This document shows, in pieces, positions 6,831 through 12,948 of a stretch of DNA of 12,948 bases (position 1 is the stretch's first letter; the number at the start of each line of letters is the position of its first letter). Both the position numbers and the translations under genes were made by a program. The DNA comes from an uncultured Devosia sp. (GTDB lineage Bacteria > Pseudomonadota > Alphaproteobacteria > Rhizobiales > Devosiaceae), in contig CAMLOA010000014.1 of NCBI GenBank assembly GCA_946481445.1, forward strand, positions 1 to 12,948, in the 5' to 3' direction. Under the pieces are notes generated by a model. It had not been told where the DNA came from. It did no database searches and saw only the letters and a program-made list of their open reading frames with translations.

Positions 6831-7475
6831 ATGACCCAGGATGCAATGGACCGCGGCGGCGAACCTTTCTGGACGCGCGTGAAGACGGCGCTGGCGGCAA
6901 TCCGGCCGGATCGCGAGCGAGCACCGGCCTATGGCCAGACGGCTCTGGCTCGGGCGCTGGGCATGAAGCCGCGGCTTGGCGCGCAGATCGATGAGGAACT
7001 CGTGCGCGGCTGGTCTGCGGCTGCGGCGCGGCGCGTGTCGTTGAGCCTGCTGATCATCGAGATCGACCGCGCCGGCGAATATTTCAATGCCTATGGCCGC
7101 GAGGCCATGGATGACTGCGTGCTCGAGGTGATGCAGACGGTCACCGGGCACCTGCCGCGGCCCGGCGACGCCTGCCTCCGGTTCGGACGGGCCGCCTTCG
7201 TGCTGGTGCTGCCGGACCTGCCCTCGCTGATGGCGCGCGCGATTGCCGGCAAGATCGCCGGCTCGGTCAAGTCGCTGTCGATCGCCCACAAGGAAAGCCA
7301 TGCCGGCATCGTCACCGTGAGTGCCGGACTGGCCGTGTGCAACCCGCAGGGCGAGTACGACCGCAGCTTCTTCGAGACTGCGGCCGATGCGATCAAGCGG
7401 GCGCAGCGCAAGGGCATGGCCCGGCTCGAGGCCGTCGACCTGCGCCCGGCACAAAACCGGCGCAGCGCGGCCTGA
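6831..7475 (+). CDS. Degenerate GGDEF-domain protein, probably not a working diguanylate cyclase
   Basis: A 214-residue protein with a GGDEF-like domain from about residue 65 to 200. The first strand and helix are recognisable (SLSLLIIEIDRAGEYFNAYG), although the first metal-binding Asp of the usual DxD is Glu. The signature turn reads RFGRAAFVLVLP, so GGDEF has become GRAAF and the catalytic acidic pair is gone. Five residues before it an RPGD motif matches the RxxD of the product-binding inhibitory site. The protein could bind c-di-GMP as an effector without making it; this is inference. No sensor, PAS or membrane segment is present; the N-terminal 60 residues are short and basic. ATG 6831 is chosen because the frame and domain fit; the ribosome-binding site is weak. 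The gene lies 83 bases before an Hsp70-like gene on the same strand. Confidence 0.8.
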   Translation: MTQDAMDRGGEPFWTRVKTALAAIRPDRERAPAYGQTALARALGMKPRLGAQIDEELVRGWSAAAARRVSLSLLIIEIDRAGEYFNAYGREAMDDCVLEVMQTVTGHLPRPGDACLRFGRAAFVLVLPDLPSLMARAIAGKIAGSVKSLSIAHKESHAGIVTVSAGLAVCNPQGEYDRSFFETAADAIKRAQRKGMARLEAVDLRPAQNRRSAA

Positions 7476-7484
7476 CGGGTTGCC

Positions 7485-7549
7485 TCCGGGACAGTGAGAC
7501 ACTAAGAGAGCCGTCCCCCCGGGTGCCAGCGTGGCACCCCGCTCCCGGA
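7485..7549 (+). promoter_or_regulatory. Structured leader of the Hsp70-like gene, with a hairpin and a possibly hidden ribosome-binding site
   Basis: A perfect 7-bp hairpin, GGGTGCC at 7521-7527 and GGCACCC at 7533-7539 with a 5-base loop, stands 19 bases before the start codon. Outside it, TCCGGGA (7485-7491) can pair perfectly with TCCCGGA (7543-7549), which contains the only GGA available as ribosome-binding site. The element could be a translation switch, for example heat-responsive, or simply a hairpin after the GGDEF gene. It has no U-run, so a classical terminator is unlikely. Confidence 0.35.
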
Positions 7550-7558
7550 TGCTCGAAA

Positions 7559-8815
7559 ATGACCAGCGCCTGCGGCCTCGACTTCGGCACGTCCAATTCG
7601 ACCTTGGGGCGCGTGGGCCCCGACGGCATCCCGCACCTAATGGCGCTGGAAGGCGATGCGGTGACCATGCCCAGCGTGCTGTTCTTCGGCGCCGAGGACC
7701 GGACGATCCATTTCGGCCGGGCCGCGCTGGCCGAATATGTGTCGGGTGCGGAAGGACGGCTGCTCCGTTCGATCAAGAGCGTGCTGGGAACCTCCCTGTT
7801 CGACGATGGCGTCCGGCTCGGCGCGCGCGCCTACCGGTTCGACGACATCCTGGGCATCTTCATCGCCGAACTGAAGGTGCGCGGCGAGACCGGCGCGGGC
7901 ATCACGCTCGATGCCGTCGTGGTCGGCCGGCCCGTCCAGTTCGTGGATGACGATGCCGCTGCCGATGCCGAAGCGCAGCGCCAGCTCGAGCTGGCCGTGC
8001 GCCGGCAGGGATTTGCCCATGTCGAATTCCAGTTCGAGCCCATTGCCGCGGCGCTGGACTATGAGCGGCAGGTCGCCGCCGAGCGGCTGGCGCTGATCGT
8101 CGACCTGGGGGGCGGCACTTCGGACTTCTCGGTGGTGCGCGTCTCACCCGAACGGGCGCGGGCGACAGACCGGGAAGGGGATATCCTGGCCACTGCGGGC
8201 GTCCATATCGGGGGCACCGATTTCGACCGGCTGCTGTCCATGGCCAAGGTGATGCCCGAGCTGGGCCTGGGCACGCGGACGCTGGACGGCAAGCGGCACC
8301 TGCCAGTCGCGCCCTATTACGACCTTTCCACCTGGCACCGCATCAACCGGCTCTACAATGCCAAGACGTTGCGCGACCTGCGCGGCACCCGCAACGAGTC
8401 GCGCGTGCCCGAACGGGCGGAGATGATGATCGAGCTGATCGAGGACCGGCTCGGCCACCGATTGGTGGGCGCGGTGGAGGCAGCCAAGATTGCGCTGTCC
8501 GACCAGGCCGAGACGCCCTTTGCCTTTCCCGTGCGGGACAGGCGCATCGAGACGGTCATGTCCATATCCGACCTGACGACCGCGCTGCACACATCAGTGG
8601 AACGGATCGAAGCCACCATTGCCGAGACGCTGCGGCGCGCAGGCGTCGATGCGGGCGCCATCGACAGCCTGATCCTGACGGGCGGTTCGACCCAGGTGCC
8701 AGCGATTGCCCGGCGGCTCGAGGCGCTGTTTCCCGAGGCACAACTGGTGCGCACCGACGTGCTGGGTAGCGTGGGGCTGGGCCTGGCCATGGATGCGCGG
8801 CGGAAATTCGGGTAG
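7559..8815 (+). CDS. Hsp70-family protein, short YegD-like form
   Basis: A 418-residue actin-like ATPase of the Hsp70 family. Nucleotide-binding motifs are in place: phosphate 1 GLDFGTSNST (residues 6-15), phosphate 2 DLGGGTSDF (182-190) and the adenosine motif LTGGSTQVP (373-381). EPIAAALDYE (160-169) is also typical. At about two thirds of DnaK length it lacks the C-terminal substrate-binding domain, as in E. coli YegD, so classical chaperone cycling is doubtful. The start at ATG 7559 puts the phosphate-1 loop six residues in, as expected; a longer frame back to 7337 would overlap the GGDEF gene and add unrelated residues. It may share a transcript with the GGDEF gene 83 bases upstream. Confidence 0.9.
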   Translation: MTSACGLDFGTSNSTLGRVGPDGIPHLMALEGDAVTMPSVLFFGAEDRTIHFGRAALAEYVSGAEGRLLRSIKSVLGTSLFDDGVRLGARAYRFDDILGIFIAELKVRGETGAGITLDAVVVGRPVQFVDDDAAADAEAQRQLELAVRRQGFAHVEFQFEPIAAALDYERQVAAERLALIVDLGGGTSDFSVVRVSPERARATDREGDILATAGVHIGGTDFDRLLSMAKVMPELGLGTRTLDGKRHLPVAPYYDLSTWHRINRLYNAKTLRDLRGTRNESRVPERAEMMIELIEDRLGHRLVGAVEAAKIALSDQAETPFAFPVRDRRIETVMSISDLTTALHTSVERIEATIAETLRRAGVDAGAIDSLILTGGSTQVPAIARRLEALFPEAQLVRTDVLGSVGLGLAMDARRKFG

Positions 8816-8876
8816 CGGCGGACGGAGAACGGTCGGTCACTGCGAGGGCACCAACGCTTCAACCTACCGTGCGTTA

Positions 8877-8897
8877 CCCTCGGGCCTGACCCGAGGG
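8877..8897. repeat. REP-like palindrome, 8-bp stem with 5-base loop
   Basis: CCCTCGGG (8877-8884) and CCCGAGGG (8890-8897) pair perfectly around CCTGA. It lies 62 bases after the Hsp70-like gene and could end its transcript, but there is no U-run on either strand. Palindromes of this CTCGGG...CCCGAG type are, as I recall, scattered between genes in several alphaproteobacterial genomes, so a dispersed repeat is the more likely reading. Only one copy is in this window. Confidence 0.5.
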
Positions 8898-8967
8898 CGC
8901 TTCACTCGACTCTCCCATCCCAGAGGTCGCGCTATCGATGGTCTGCGCCGCGTCCCGGCGGTATTGA

Positions 8968-9053
8968 CTCAGTCGGCAGCTTGCAGTCGTCGCCTTCGCA
9001 ATAGCCGTCGGCATCTGCGGCAACTGCGAGCGTCTTGATCGGATGGACTTCGG
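8968..9053 (-). pseudogene. Decayed fragment: copy of the 3' end of the FrnE-like gene
   Basis: About 86 bases match the last part of the FrnE/DsbA-like gene at 10683-10769 at roughly 90% identity (eight substitutions and one missing base by eye). On the minus strand the copy reads EVHPIKTLAVAADADGYC, EGDDCKLP, against EANPIRTLAGAADADGYC, EGDNCKLP in the intact gene: 21 of 26 residues agree, and the CX4C pair is kept. A lost base in the final Asp codon shifts the frame past the original stop. Nothing before the fragment resembles the thioredoxin-fold part, so it is the tail of a lost paralogue or a piece moved here by recombination. Confidence 0.75.
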
Positions 9054-9068
9054 TCCGCGGCGCTGCGG

Positions 9069-9092
9069 TGCCGGCCCGTGACCGGGCCGGCA
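9069..9092 (-). terminator. Strong hairpin after the GlsB-like gene
   Basis: A perfect 10-bp stem (TGCCGGCCCG at 9069-9078 with CGGGCCGGCA at 9083-9092) around a 4-base loop lies six bases beyond the stop codon of the minus-strand GlsB-like gene. There is no U-tract, so it would be a weak or Rho-assisted terminator, or a 3'-end stabilising hairpin. Confidence 0.5.
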
Positions 9093-9098
9093 GCCGGT

Positions 9099-9350
9099 CT
9101 ATTTGCGGACCGCCCGGGCAATGGCGATCAGGATGCAAGCGCCGATGAAGCCGGCAATCAGATAGCCGAGCCAGCCGCCGAACGAGATGCCCAGAAGGCC
9201 GAAGACGAAACTGGCCAGAATGGCGCCGACAATGCCCAGGATGATGTTCATCAGCACGCCGCCGCCCGAATTCATGAACCGGCTGGCAAGCCACCCGGCA
9301 AGCCCGCCAATGATGATGGCCGCGAGCCAGCCTACTCCGTCAAAACCCAT
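9099..9350 (-). CDS. GlsB/YeaQ/YmgE-family small membrane protein
   Basis: An 83-residue, very hydrophobic protein with three predicted membrane segments (about residues 6-25, 33-53 and 57-79) and many small-residue motifs (GGLAGWLASRFM, GIVGAILASFVFGLLG). This matches the GlsB/YeaQ/YmgE (transglycosylase-associated) family, often induced by stress and of unknown molecular function. The ATG at 9348-9350 is preceded by GGAGGG, a strong ribosome-binding site; the frame upstream of it is open but unrelated. The gene stands alone, with a strong hairpin directly after its stop. Confidence 0.88.
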   Translation of the reverse strand: MGFDGVGWLAAIIIGGLAGWLASRFMNSGGGVLMNIILGIVGAILASFVFGLLGISFGGWLGYLIAGFIGACILIAIARAVRK

Positions 9351-9509
9351 TTTACCCTCCTCGCAAGTGAGTCTACCCACAGAACGAGGGTGGCAGAGTG
9401 GACGAAAATGGCAAGAAGCGTTCGGGAGCGTCCGTTCCTTGTCCAAAGCGGTCGCGTGATATTGTCGGGTACCGAGTTCTGCCGTCGCGACAACGTCGCC
9501 CAGCTCTGC

Positions 9510-10163
9510 TCAGGCGTTCCAGACAAAGGGCGCCTTGCCAATCCACTTGGCGTCCTCGACGGCCTCAAGCATGAAACGGGCGAAATCGCCGCGATAGAGC
9601 CTGGTTCCGCGCTTCTCGGATGCATCGTCGGCGGCCTGTATCTCCCGACCGGCCGGCGTATCGGCGAGCATGACAGCCCTGGCCAGCGTCCAGTTCGCAG
9701 AGGACGCGCGCACAACCCGGTCGACGCCGGTGTGGTCGGCCCAGGCCACCTTGAGGTTTGACGCCTGAATGAGAGCCCGAAAGAGCGGGTTGAGCCGGTC
9801 CCAATCGTCGGCAATGCCCTGGGTGGAAGCAAGCACGATCCGCCCGATACCCATCTCATCCATCACCGTGAGGACATTGCGAGCGGCGTCGGTCATAAAG
9901 GCAGGCGGACTGGCAGGCTTGGCCCAGGGATTGTCGGACGTTCGCGAGCTGTTGAGCGCAACGATCACAGCTTGCGTGCCGGCAGCGGCCCTACGCACAT
10001 CATCGATATTTGAAGGCGTGCCGCCGATCGCCTCCACGCCGGCCGGGACCGCGACACCTGGGTTGCGAACGAGGGCTCGGACGTGGTGCCCACGTTGGAC
10101 AGCCTGTGCGAGCACATGGTTTCCGGTGCGGCCGGTGCCTCCGAGGACGAGAAGATTGGTCAT
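9510..10163 (-). CDS. NAD(P)-binding, NmrA-like/atypical SDR protein
   Basis: A 217-residue Rossmann-fold protein. LLVLGGTGRTG at residues 4-14 is the dinucleotide-binding loop of the extended/atypical SDR (NmrA, NAD(P)H-binding) group; RALVRNP at 29-35 would meet the cofactor phosphate. GRIVLASTQGIADDW (about 106-120) fits the central strand and loop. A classical YxxxK catalytic pair is not evident, as in many members that act as redox sensors or reductases. The ATG at 10163 is chosen because the Rossmann strand starts right after it; the ribosome-binding site (AAGGA) lies rather far upstream. A 127-base gap separates it from the DoxX gene, so it may have its own promoter or be the last gene of the HxlR-linked cluster. 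Confidence 0.85.
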   Translation of the reverse strand: MTNLLVLGGTGRTGNHVLAQAVQRGHHVRALVRNPGVAVPAGVEAIGGTPSNIDDVRRAAAGTQAVIVALNSSRTSDNPWAKPASPPAFMTDAARNVLTVMDEMGIGRIVLASTQGIADDWDRLNPLFRALIQASNLKVAWADHTGVDRVVRASSANWTLARAVMLADTPAGREIQAADDASEKRGTRLYRGDFARFMLEAVEDAKWIGKAPFVWNA

Positions 10164-10290
10164 GACAGAATGATTCTTTCCTTGATGTCTGGTTCAAGCG
10201 TGCAGAGATCTTTGCCGACCGCTTTCGGGCGCATGTGGCATCGGACGAGGTCTGCTTCTGGCCCATAGCGGGCCTGGGGCCATCAGGTTT

Positions 10291-10674
10291 TCACCCGAAC
10301 AGGCTCCACCTGCCCCACAGCACGAACAGGGAGAGGGCCAGCAGTGCCAGGTTGAGCGGTAAGGTCTTGGCGCTCTCGTTGCGCCGGGCGTGGAAGCCAA
10401 TGGCCAGCACCTGGATCGTCGCCAACCCCAACGCAGCGAGCGGCGTGAGCCAGGGCAGGATGCCGGTCAGCACCGGAAGAACCAGCCCGAGCGGGCCGGC
10501 GATTTCGGCAATGCCGACCAGGCGAACCACCCAGACCGGTAAATCGCCCGGCCATCCGAGCATCGTGGCAAGACGCGGGATGGGGAAGAACGTCTTCATT
10601 GTGCCGGCTATGCCGTAGAGCACGAACAGCAGCGCGGTGGCGACCCAGACCCAGAACTCGAGCGTGGTGAACAT
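10291..10674 (-). CDS. DoxX family membrane protein
   Basis: A 127-residue protein with four hydrophobic segments (about residues 6-26, 46-67, 72-93 and 104-123), the usual architecture of the DoxX family. Members are found near oxidoreductases and in redox-stress operons; a specific function cannot be assigned here. The ATG at 10674 lies nine bases after the stop of the FrnE-like gene, and its ribosome-binding site (GAGGGGA) overlaps that stop region, so the two are co-transcribed. Confidence 0.85.
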   Translation of the reverse strand: MFTTLEFWVWVATALLFVLYGIAGTMKTFFPIPRLATMLGWPGDLPVWVVRLVGIAEIAGPLGLVLPVLTGILPWLTPLAALGLATIQVLAIGFHARRNESAKTLPLNLALLALSLFVLWGRWSLFG

Positions 10675-10683
10675 GGCTTCCCC

Positions 10684-11394
10684 TCAGTCCGGCAGCTTGC
10701 AGTTGTCGCCTTCGCAATAGCCGTCGGCATCGGCGGCACCTGCGAGGGTCCTGATCGGGTTGGCTTCGGCCCAGGCCTGCCGGAGGGCATCGCCGATGAC
10801 CTTGACCGACTGGGCGCCGGGCAGGGCGTATTTTTCGTCGATCACCACGAAGGGTACGCCGCGCACGTTCAGCCGCCGTGCCTCTTCGGTATCGGCGCGC
10901 ACCTGATCGGCAAATGCATCACCTGCCAGCACATCGCGCACTTCCGTCTCCGGCAGTCCGGCTTCGAGGGCGAGAGCGAGCAGGGTGTCCTGATCGCCGA
11001 TGGCCAGGCCCTCGCCGAAATAGGCGGCAAAGAGGCGATCCTCCATCGCCGATTGCAGGCCATGCTGGCGCGCAAGGTGGACGAGCCTGTACGCATCGAA
11101 GGAATTGCCATAGCGGGCAATGTCGAAACGGTAGGTCAGACCCTCCTTGGCTCCCATCTGCCGCATCTGCTCGTTCATGGCCACGGCCTGGGCCGGCGGA
11201 AAGCCGTGCTTCCTGGAGAGGATATCGTTGAGGTTCATATCCGAGACGCGCGGTGCATCCGGATCGAGCTGGTAGCTGCGCCAGACGACTTCGACTTCGT
11301 CTGCATGCGCGAAGCTCGACAGGGCGGTGTCGAGCCGGTGCTTGCCGATGTAGCACCAGGGGCAAGCAATATCGGACCAGACTTCGATCTTCAT
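10684..11394 (-). CDS. FrnE/DsbA-family oxidoreductase with a C-terminal CX4C motif
   Basis: A 236-residue thioredoxin-fold protein of the DsbA/FrnE family. The active site CPWC (Cys 11 and Cys 14) follows the first strand (MKIEVWSDIACPWCYIGKHR), and the cis-Pro loop is GVPFVV near residues 179-184. The last ten residues hold a second cysteine pair, CEGDNC (227 and 232). A C-terminal CX4C motif beside CXXC is known from Deinococcus FrnE, a cytoplasmic disulfide-active protein linked to oxidative stress. There is no signal peptide, so it probably acts in the cytoplasm. The start has a strong ribosome-binding site (AGGAGGA) and lies 15 bases after the SDR gene. A decayed copy of its 3' end is at 8968-9053. 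Confidence 0.9.
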   Translation of the reverse strand: MKIEVWSDIACPWCYIGKHRLDTALSSFAHADEVEVVWRSYQLDPDAPRVSDMNLNDILSRKHGFPPAQAVAMNEQMRQMGAKEGLTYRFDIARYGNSFDAYRLVHLARQHGLQSAMEDRLFAAYFGEGLAIGDQDTLLALALEAGLPETEVRDVLAGDAFADQVRADTEEARRLNVRGVPFVVIDEKYALPGAQSVKVIGDALRQAWAEANPIRTLAGAADADGYCEGDNCKLPD

Positions 11395-11409
11395 GTTGGT
11401 TCCTCCTGC

Positions 11410-12069
11410 TTAGCCGAACACGCGCTCGAGCGCGTCACGCTCGGTGTGCAGGTCCCAGTAAAGTGGCGCGATGGCGTCGGCGCTGGTTTCGGCGGTCTGA
11501 CCGATGAAGGTGCCGATCGCCACGTGGCCGACCTGAACACCTGAGGGCGCGACTTCGGCGTGGAGGGCAAAGGCCCAGTTGCGCAGCGCGCCCATGGCGA
11601 CGCCGGCGGCGGCAAAAGGGGCATAACCCATTTCAGGGCGGACGGAGGAGGCACCGGTGGTCACGAGTATGGTGCCGCTCTTGCGCTCCAGCATGTCCGG
11701 GAGCACCTCGGCAGCGGCAGCGATTGCGCCGAAGAGCTGGAAATCTAACCAGGGCTGCAACGTGCCGCGAGTGATCTGGGAGGCGGGCGCCATTGGCAGC
11801 GTGGCATTGGACGGCGAATATTCGAGCACGTCGATGGCGCCGAAGCGCTGCTTGACGGCGGCGAGACCCGACTTGATCGAGGCGGCGTCCGTGACATCGG
11901 CGCGCAACGCTGCGGCTTCGATGCCGGCGGCGGCGAGGTCGGCGACGATCTGCTCAAGCTTGGCTGGGTCGCGCGACAGCAGCGCGACCTTGTAGCCCTG
12001 CTTGCCGAACAACTTGCCGATGGCCTGGCCCATGCCCTGGCCGGCTCCGAGGATTGCGATAACAGGCAC
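11410..12069 (-). CDS. SDR-like NAD(P)-binding protein lacking the catalytic lysine
   Basis: A 219-residue Rossmann-fold protein of the short-chain dehydrogenase group. The cofactor loop is GAGQGMG (residues 8-14), and LRADVTD (55-61) is the usual acidic segment. The candidate active site has Ser near 141 and Tyr 149, but the sequence is YAPFA, so the Lys of YxxxK is Ala; the NNAG stretch is also replaced (EYSPSN). It may bind a cofactor without classical catalysis. The start is the GTG at 12069, eight bases after AAGGAG; the open frame continues to 12216 but that part is not protein-like. It is the first gene of the leftward cluster and is transcribed away from the HxlR regulator, its probable controller. 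Confidence 0.85.
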   Translation of the reverse strand: MPVIAILGAGQGMGQAIGKLFGKQGYKVALLSRDPAKLEQIVADLAAAGIEAAALRADVTDAASIKSGLAAVKQRFGAIDVLEYSPSNATLPMAPASQITRGTLQPWLDFQLFGAIAAAAEVLPDMLERKSGTILVTTGASSVRPEMGYAPFAAAGVAMGALRNWAFALHAEVAPSGVQVGHVAIGTFIGQTAETSADAIAPLYWDLHTERDALERVFG

Positions 12070-12109
12070 GATAGTTCTCCTTTGCGGCTTGCGCACAAAA
12101 TGTACGTGA

Positions 12110-12126
12110 CGATATGTTTGATATCG
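12110..12126. promoter_or_regulatory. Inverted repeat CGATAT-N5-ATATCG between SDR and hxlR (candidate operator)
   Basis: Perfect 6-bp arms around a 5-base spacer, about 40 bases upstream of the SDR start and 65 upstream of the regulator start. Its position in the divergent control region suits binding by a dimeric HxlR protein. Confidence 0.5.
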
Positions 12127-12161
12127 AAACCGTCCGCAAGAACGCACAGGATGGTGGCCTA

Positions 12162-12177
12162 CGATCATCGATGATCG
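12162..12177. promoter_or_regulatory. Perfect 16-bp palindrome CGATCATCGATGATCG upstream of hxlR (candidate operator)
   Basis: It ends 14 bases before the regulator start and its centre is about 51 bp (near five helical turns) from that of the other inverted repeat. Both sites start with CGAT and end with ATCG. Position suggests autorepression of the regulator gene. Confidence 0.5.
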
Positions 12178-12191
12178 GAATGGAGAGCCCA

Positions 12192-12596
12192 ATGGAACAC
12201 CGGAAGCCCGCGACACCTGCCATTTCCCAGGACCGGGCTGATCATTGCCGGGTCGTCGCCGCAGTCCTCGATCGGATCGGCGACAAATGGACGATCATGG
12301 TCGTTTCGGTGCTTACCGATGGGCCGACACGGTTCACGACGATCATGCGCGAGATCGGCGGGATAACGCACCGCATGCTCACGCTGACGCTACGTGGGCT
12401 TGAGCGCGACGGCCTTGTCACGCGCACCGCCTATGCCACGGTGCCTCCCCGGGTGGAGTATGAACTCACGGAGTTGGGCCGGACCTTAACGACGACCTTG
12501 ATCCCGTTGGCGCATTGGAGCGAAGCTAACTGGCAGACCATCCGCGCGGCCCAGGAGCGTCACGATGGACGGTCGAAGCCAGCCTTGGCTGACTAG
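12192..12596 (+). CDS. HxlR-family transcriptional regulator
   Basis: A 134-residue winged-helix regulator. The HxlR pattern is clear: DHCRVVAAVLDRIGDKWT (residues 17-34), then LTDGPTRFTTIMREIGGITHRML and a wing ending PPRVEYELTELG. Cys 19 sits where several HxlR proteins carry a redox- or electrophile-sensing cysteine. It is the only cysteine in the protein. The start at ATG 12192 is preceded by GGAG six bases upstream; earlier in-frame starts at 12114, 12171 and 12180 would run through the two inverted repeats and add non-conserved residues. The gene is divergent from the SDR gene and most likely controls the leftward cluster and itself. Confidence 0.88.
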   Translation: MEHRKPATPAISQDRADHCRVVAAVLDRIGDKWTIMVVSVLTDGPTRFTTIMREIGGITHRMLTLTLRGLERDGLVTRTAYATVPPRVEYELTELGRTLTTTLIPLAHWSEANWQTIRAAQERHDGRSKPALAD

Positions 12597-12758
12597 ACTA
12601 GAGTCAAAGGACCGACGTCTGCTATCTGGCTCAAAGCGGTCGTCTCTTTGCGATTTCGACCATGTCTGCTCCCACCCCACTTTGATCCCTGCCGAGACGG
12701 ATGGGCAGCGGCGGAACCCTTTCGGGCTTTTGCAGCTTTGCCTTGGCAGGGGGATCAA

Positions 12759-12948
12759 ATGAGCCAGATCGCATTCCAGCTTCGCCAACTCTTCCATCGC
12801 ATGTGGTTCCTGCCGGCGGCGTTTTCCGTGCTTGCCGTCGCGACCATCCTGACGGCTTACGGCCTTGCACGGTTCGCACCGGAAAAACTGCCCTTCACCA
12901 TGCCATCCGATGCCGTGGTCTCGATACTGACCATTCTCGCATCCAGCA
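12759..12948 (+). CDS. DUF2254 family membrane protein, N-terminal part (runs off the window)
   Basis: The frame opens with an ATG at 12759 preceded by AGGGGG six bases upstream and stays open to the window end (63 codons). It reads MSQIAFQLRQLFHRMWFLPA, then a membrane segment (about residues 17-38), a short polar stretch and VVSILTILASS at the edge. This lead, with LRQL...R.WF.PA and the start of a second hydrophobic segment ending LASS, resembles DUF2254 predicted membrane proteins of unknown function. Only about a seventh of the usual length is seen, so the call is tentative. The 162 bases between hxlR and this gene hold no other gene that I can see. Confidence 0.65.
   Translation, partial: MSQIAFQLRQLFHRMWFLPAAFSVLAVATILTAYGLARFAPEKLPFTMPSDAVVSILTILASS

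Noticed and set aside
8932..9294. A 120-codon minus-strand frame that includes the FrnE-like tail
   Set aside because: Most of it is antisense or out of frame to the GlsB-like gene. Only the short FrnE-like part is meaningful, and it is listed as a remnant.
9420..9450. GGAAC on the minus strand upstream of the GlsB-like gene, as a possible EcfG (general stress) -35 box
   Set aside because: No CGTT-like -10 element follows at 16-17 bases, so the full promoter pattern is absent.
9487..9499. Short hairpin (GCGAC-AAC-GTCGC) after the NmrA-like gene, as a terminator
   Set aside because: The stem is only five pairs with no U-run, which is common by chance at this GC content.
10235..10618. A 127-codon plus-strand frame opposite the DoxX gene
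   Set aside because: The DoxX frame on the minus strand has four membrane segments and a good ribosome-binding site; this one has no recognisable features.

Overview
The window is GC-rich with compact gene spacing. Its gene content (ChrA, a class A penicillin-binding protein beside DUF1214/DUF1254 membrane proteins, a YcgN cysteine-cluster protein, a CtrA-like TTAACCAT half-site) suggests an alphaproteobacterium of the Hyphomicrobiales, possibly Devosia-like. That placement is inferred from family resemblance, not from a marker gene. No rRNA, tRNA, CRISPR array, insertion sequence or phage gene was seen.

Layout. (1) 1-2009: the 3' end of an unrecognised gene, then a stand-alone two-domain chromate transporter (ChrA) behind a near-palindromic candidate operator. 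(2) 2006-6056, minus strand: a cell-envelope block of a class A penicillin-binding protein, a type II toxin-antitoxin pair, and two translationally coupled membrane-anchored proteins (DUF1214, DUF1254). The last of these meets chrA tail to tail with overlapping stop codons. The antitoxin gene has an in-frame TAA at codon 23. The TA promoter and operators sit on the 3' end of the PBP gene. (3) 6187-8815, plus strand: YcgN-like protein, a degenerate GGDEF protein that keeps an RxxD inhibitory-site motif, and a short YegD-like Hsp70 with a structured leader. (4) 8816-9350: a REP-like palindrome, a decayed copy of the 3' end of the frnE-like gene found 1.7 kb away, and a small GlsB/YeaQ-type membrane protein. 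(5) 9510-12596: a probable HxlR-controlled stress cluster. The regulator reads rightward. An SDR-like protein, a FrnE/DsbA-like oxidoreductase, a DoxX membrane protein and an NmrA-like NAD(P)-binding protein read leftward. Two perfect inverted repeats lie in the divergent control region. (6) 12759 to the end: the start of a DUF2254 membrane protein.

How the genes work together. The minus-strand block 2006-6056 concerns the cell envelope. The 9510-12596 cluster resembles redox or electrophile-response operons in which an HxlR protein with an N-terminal cysteine controls oxidoreductases. No single large undescribed system is evident. The items most worth checking are the broken antitoxin with its promoter-operator layout, the GGDEF protein with its active site replaced but its I-site kept, the FrnE tail remnant, and the HxlR cluster.
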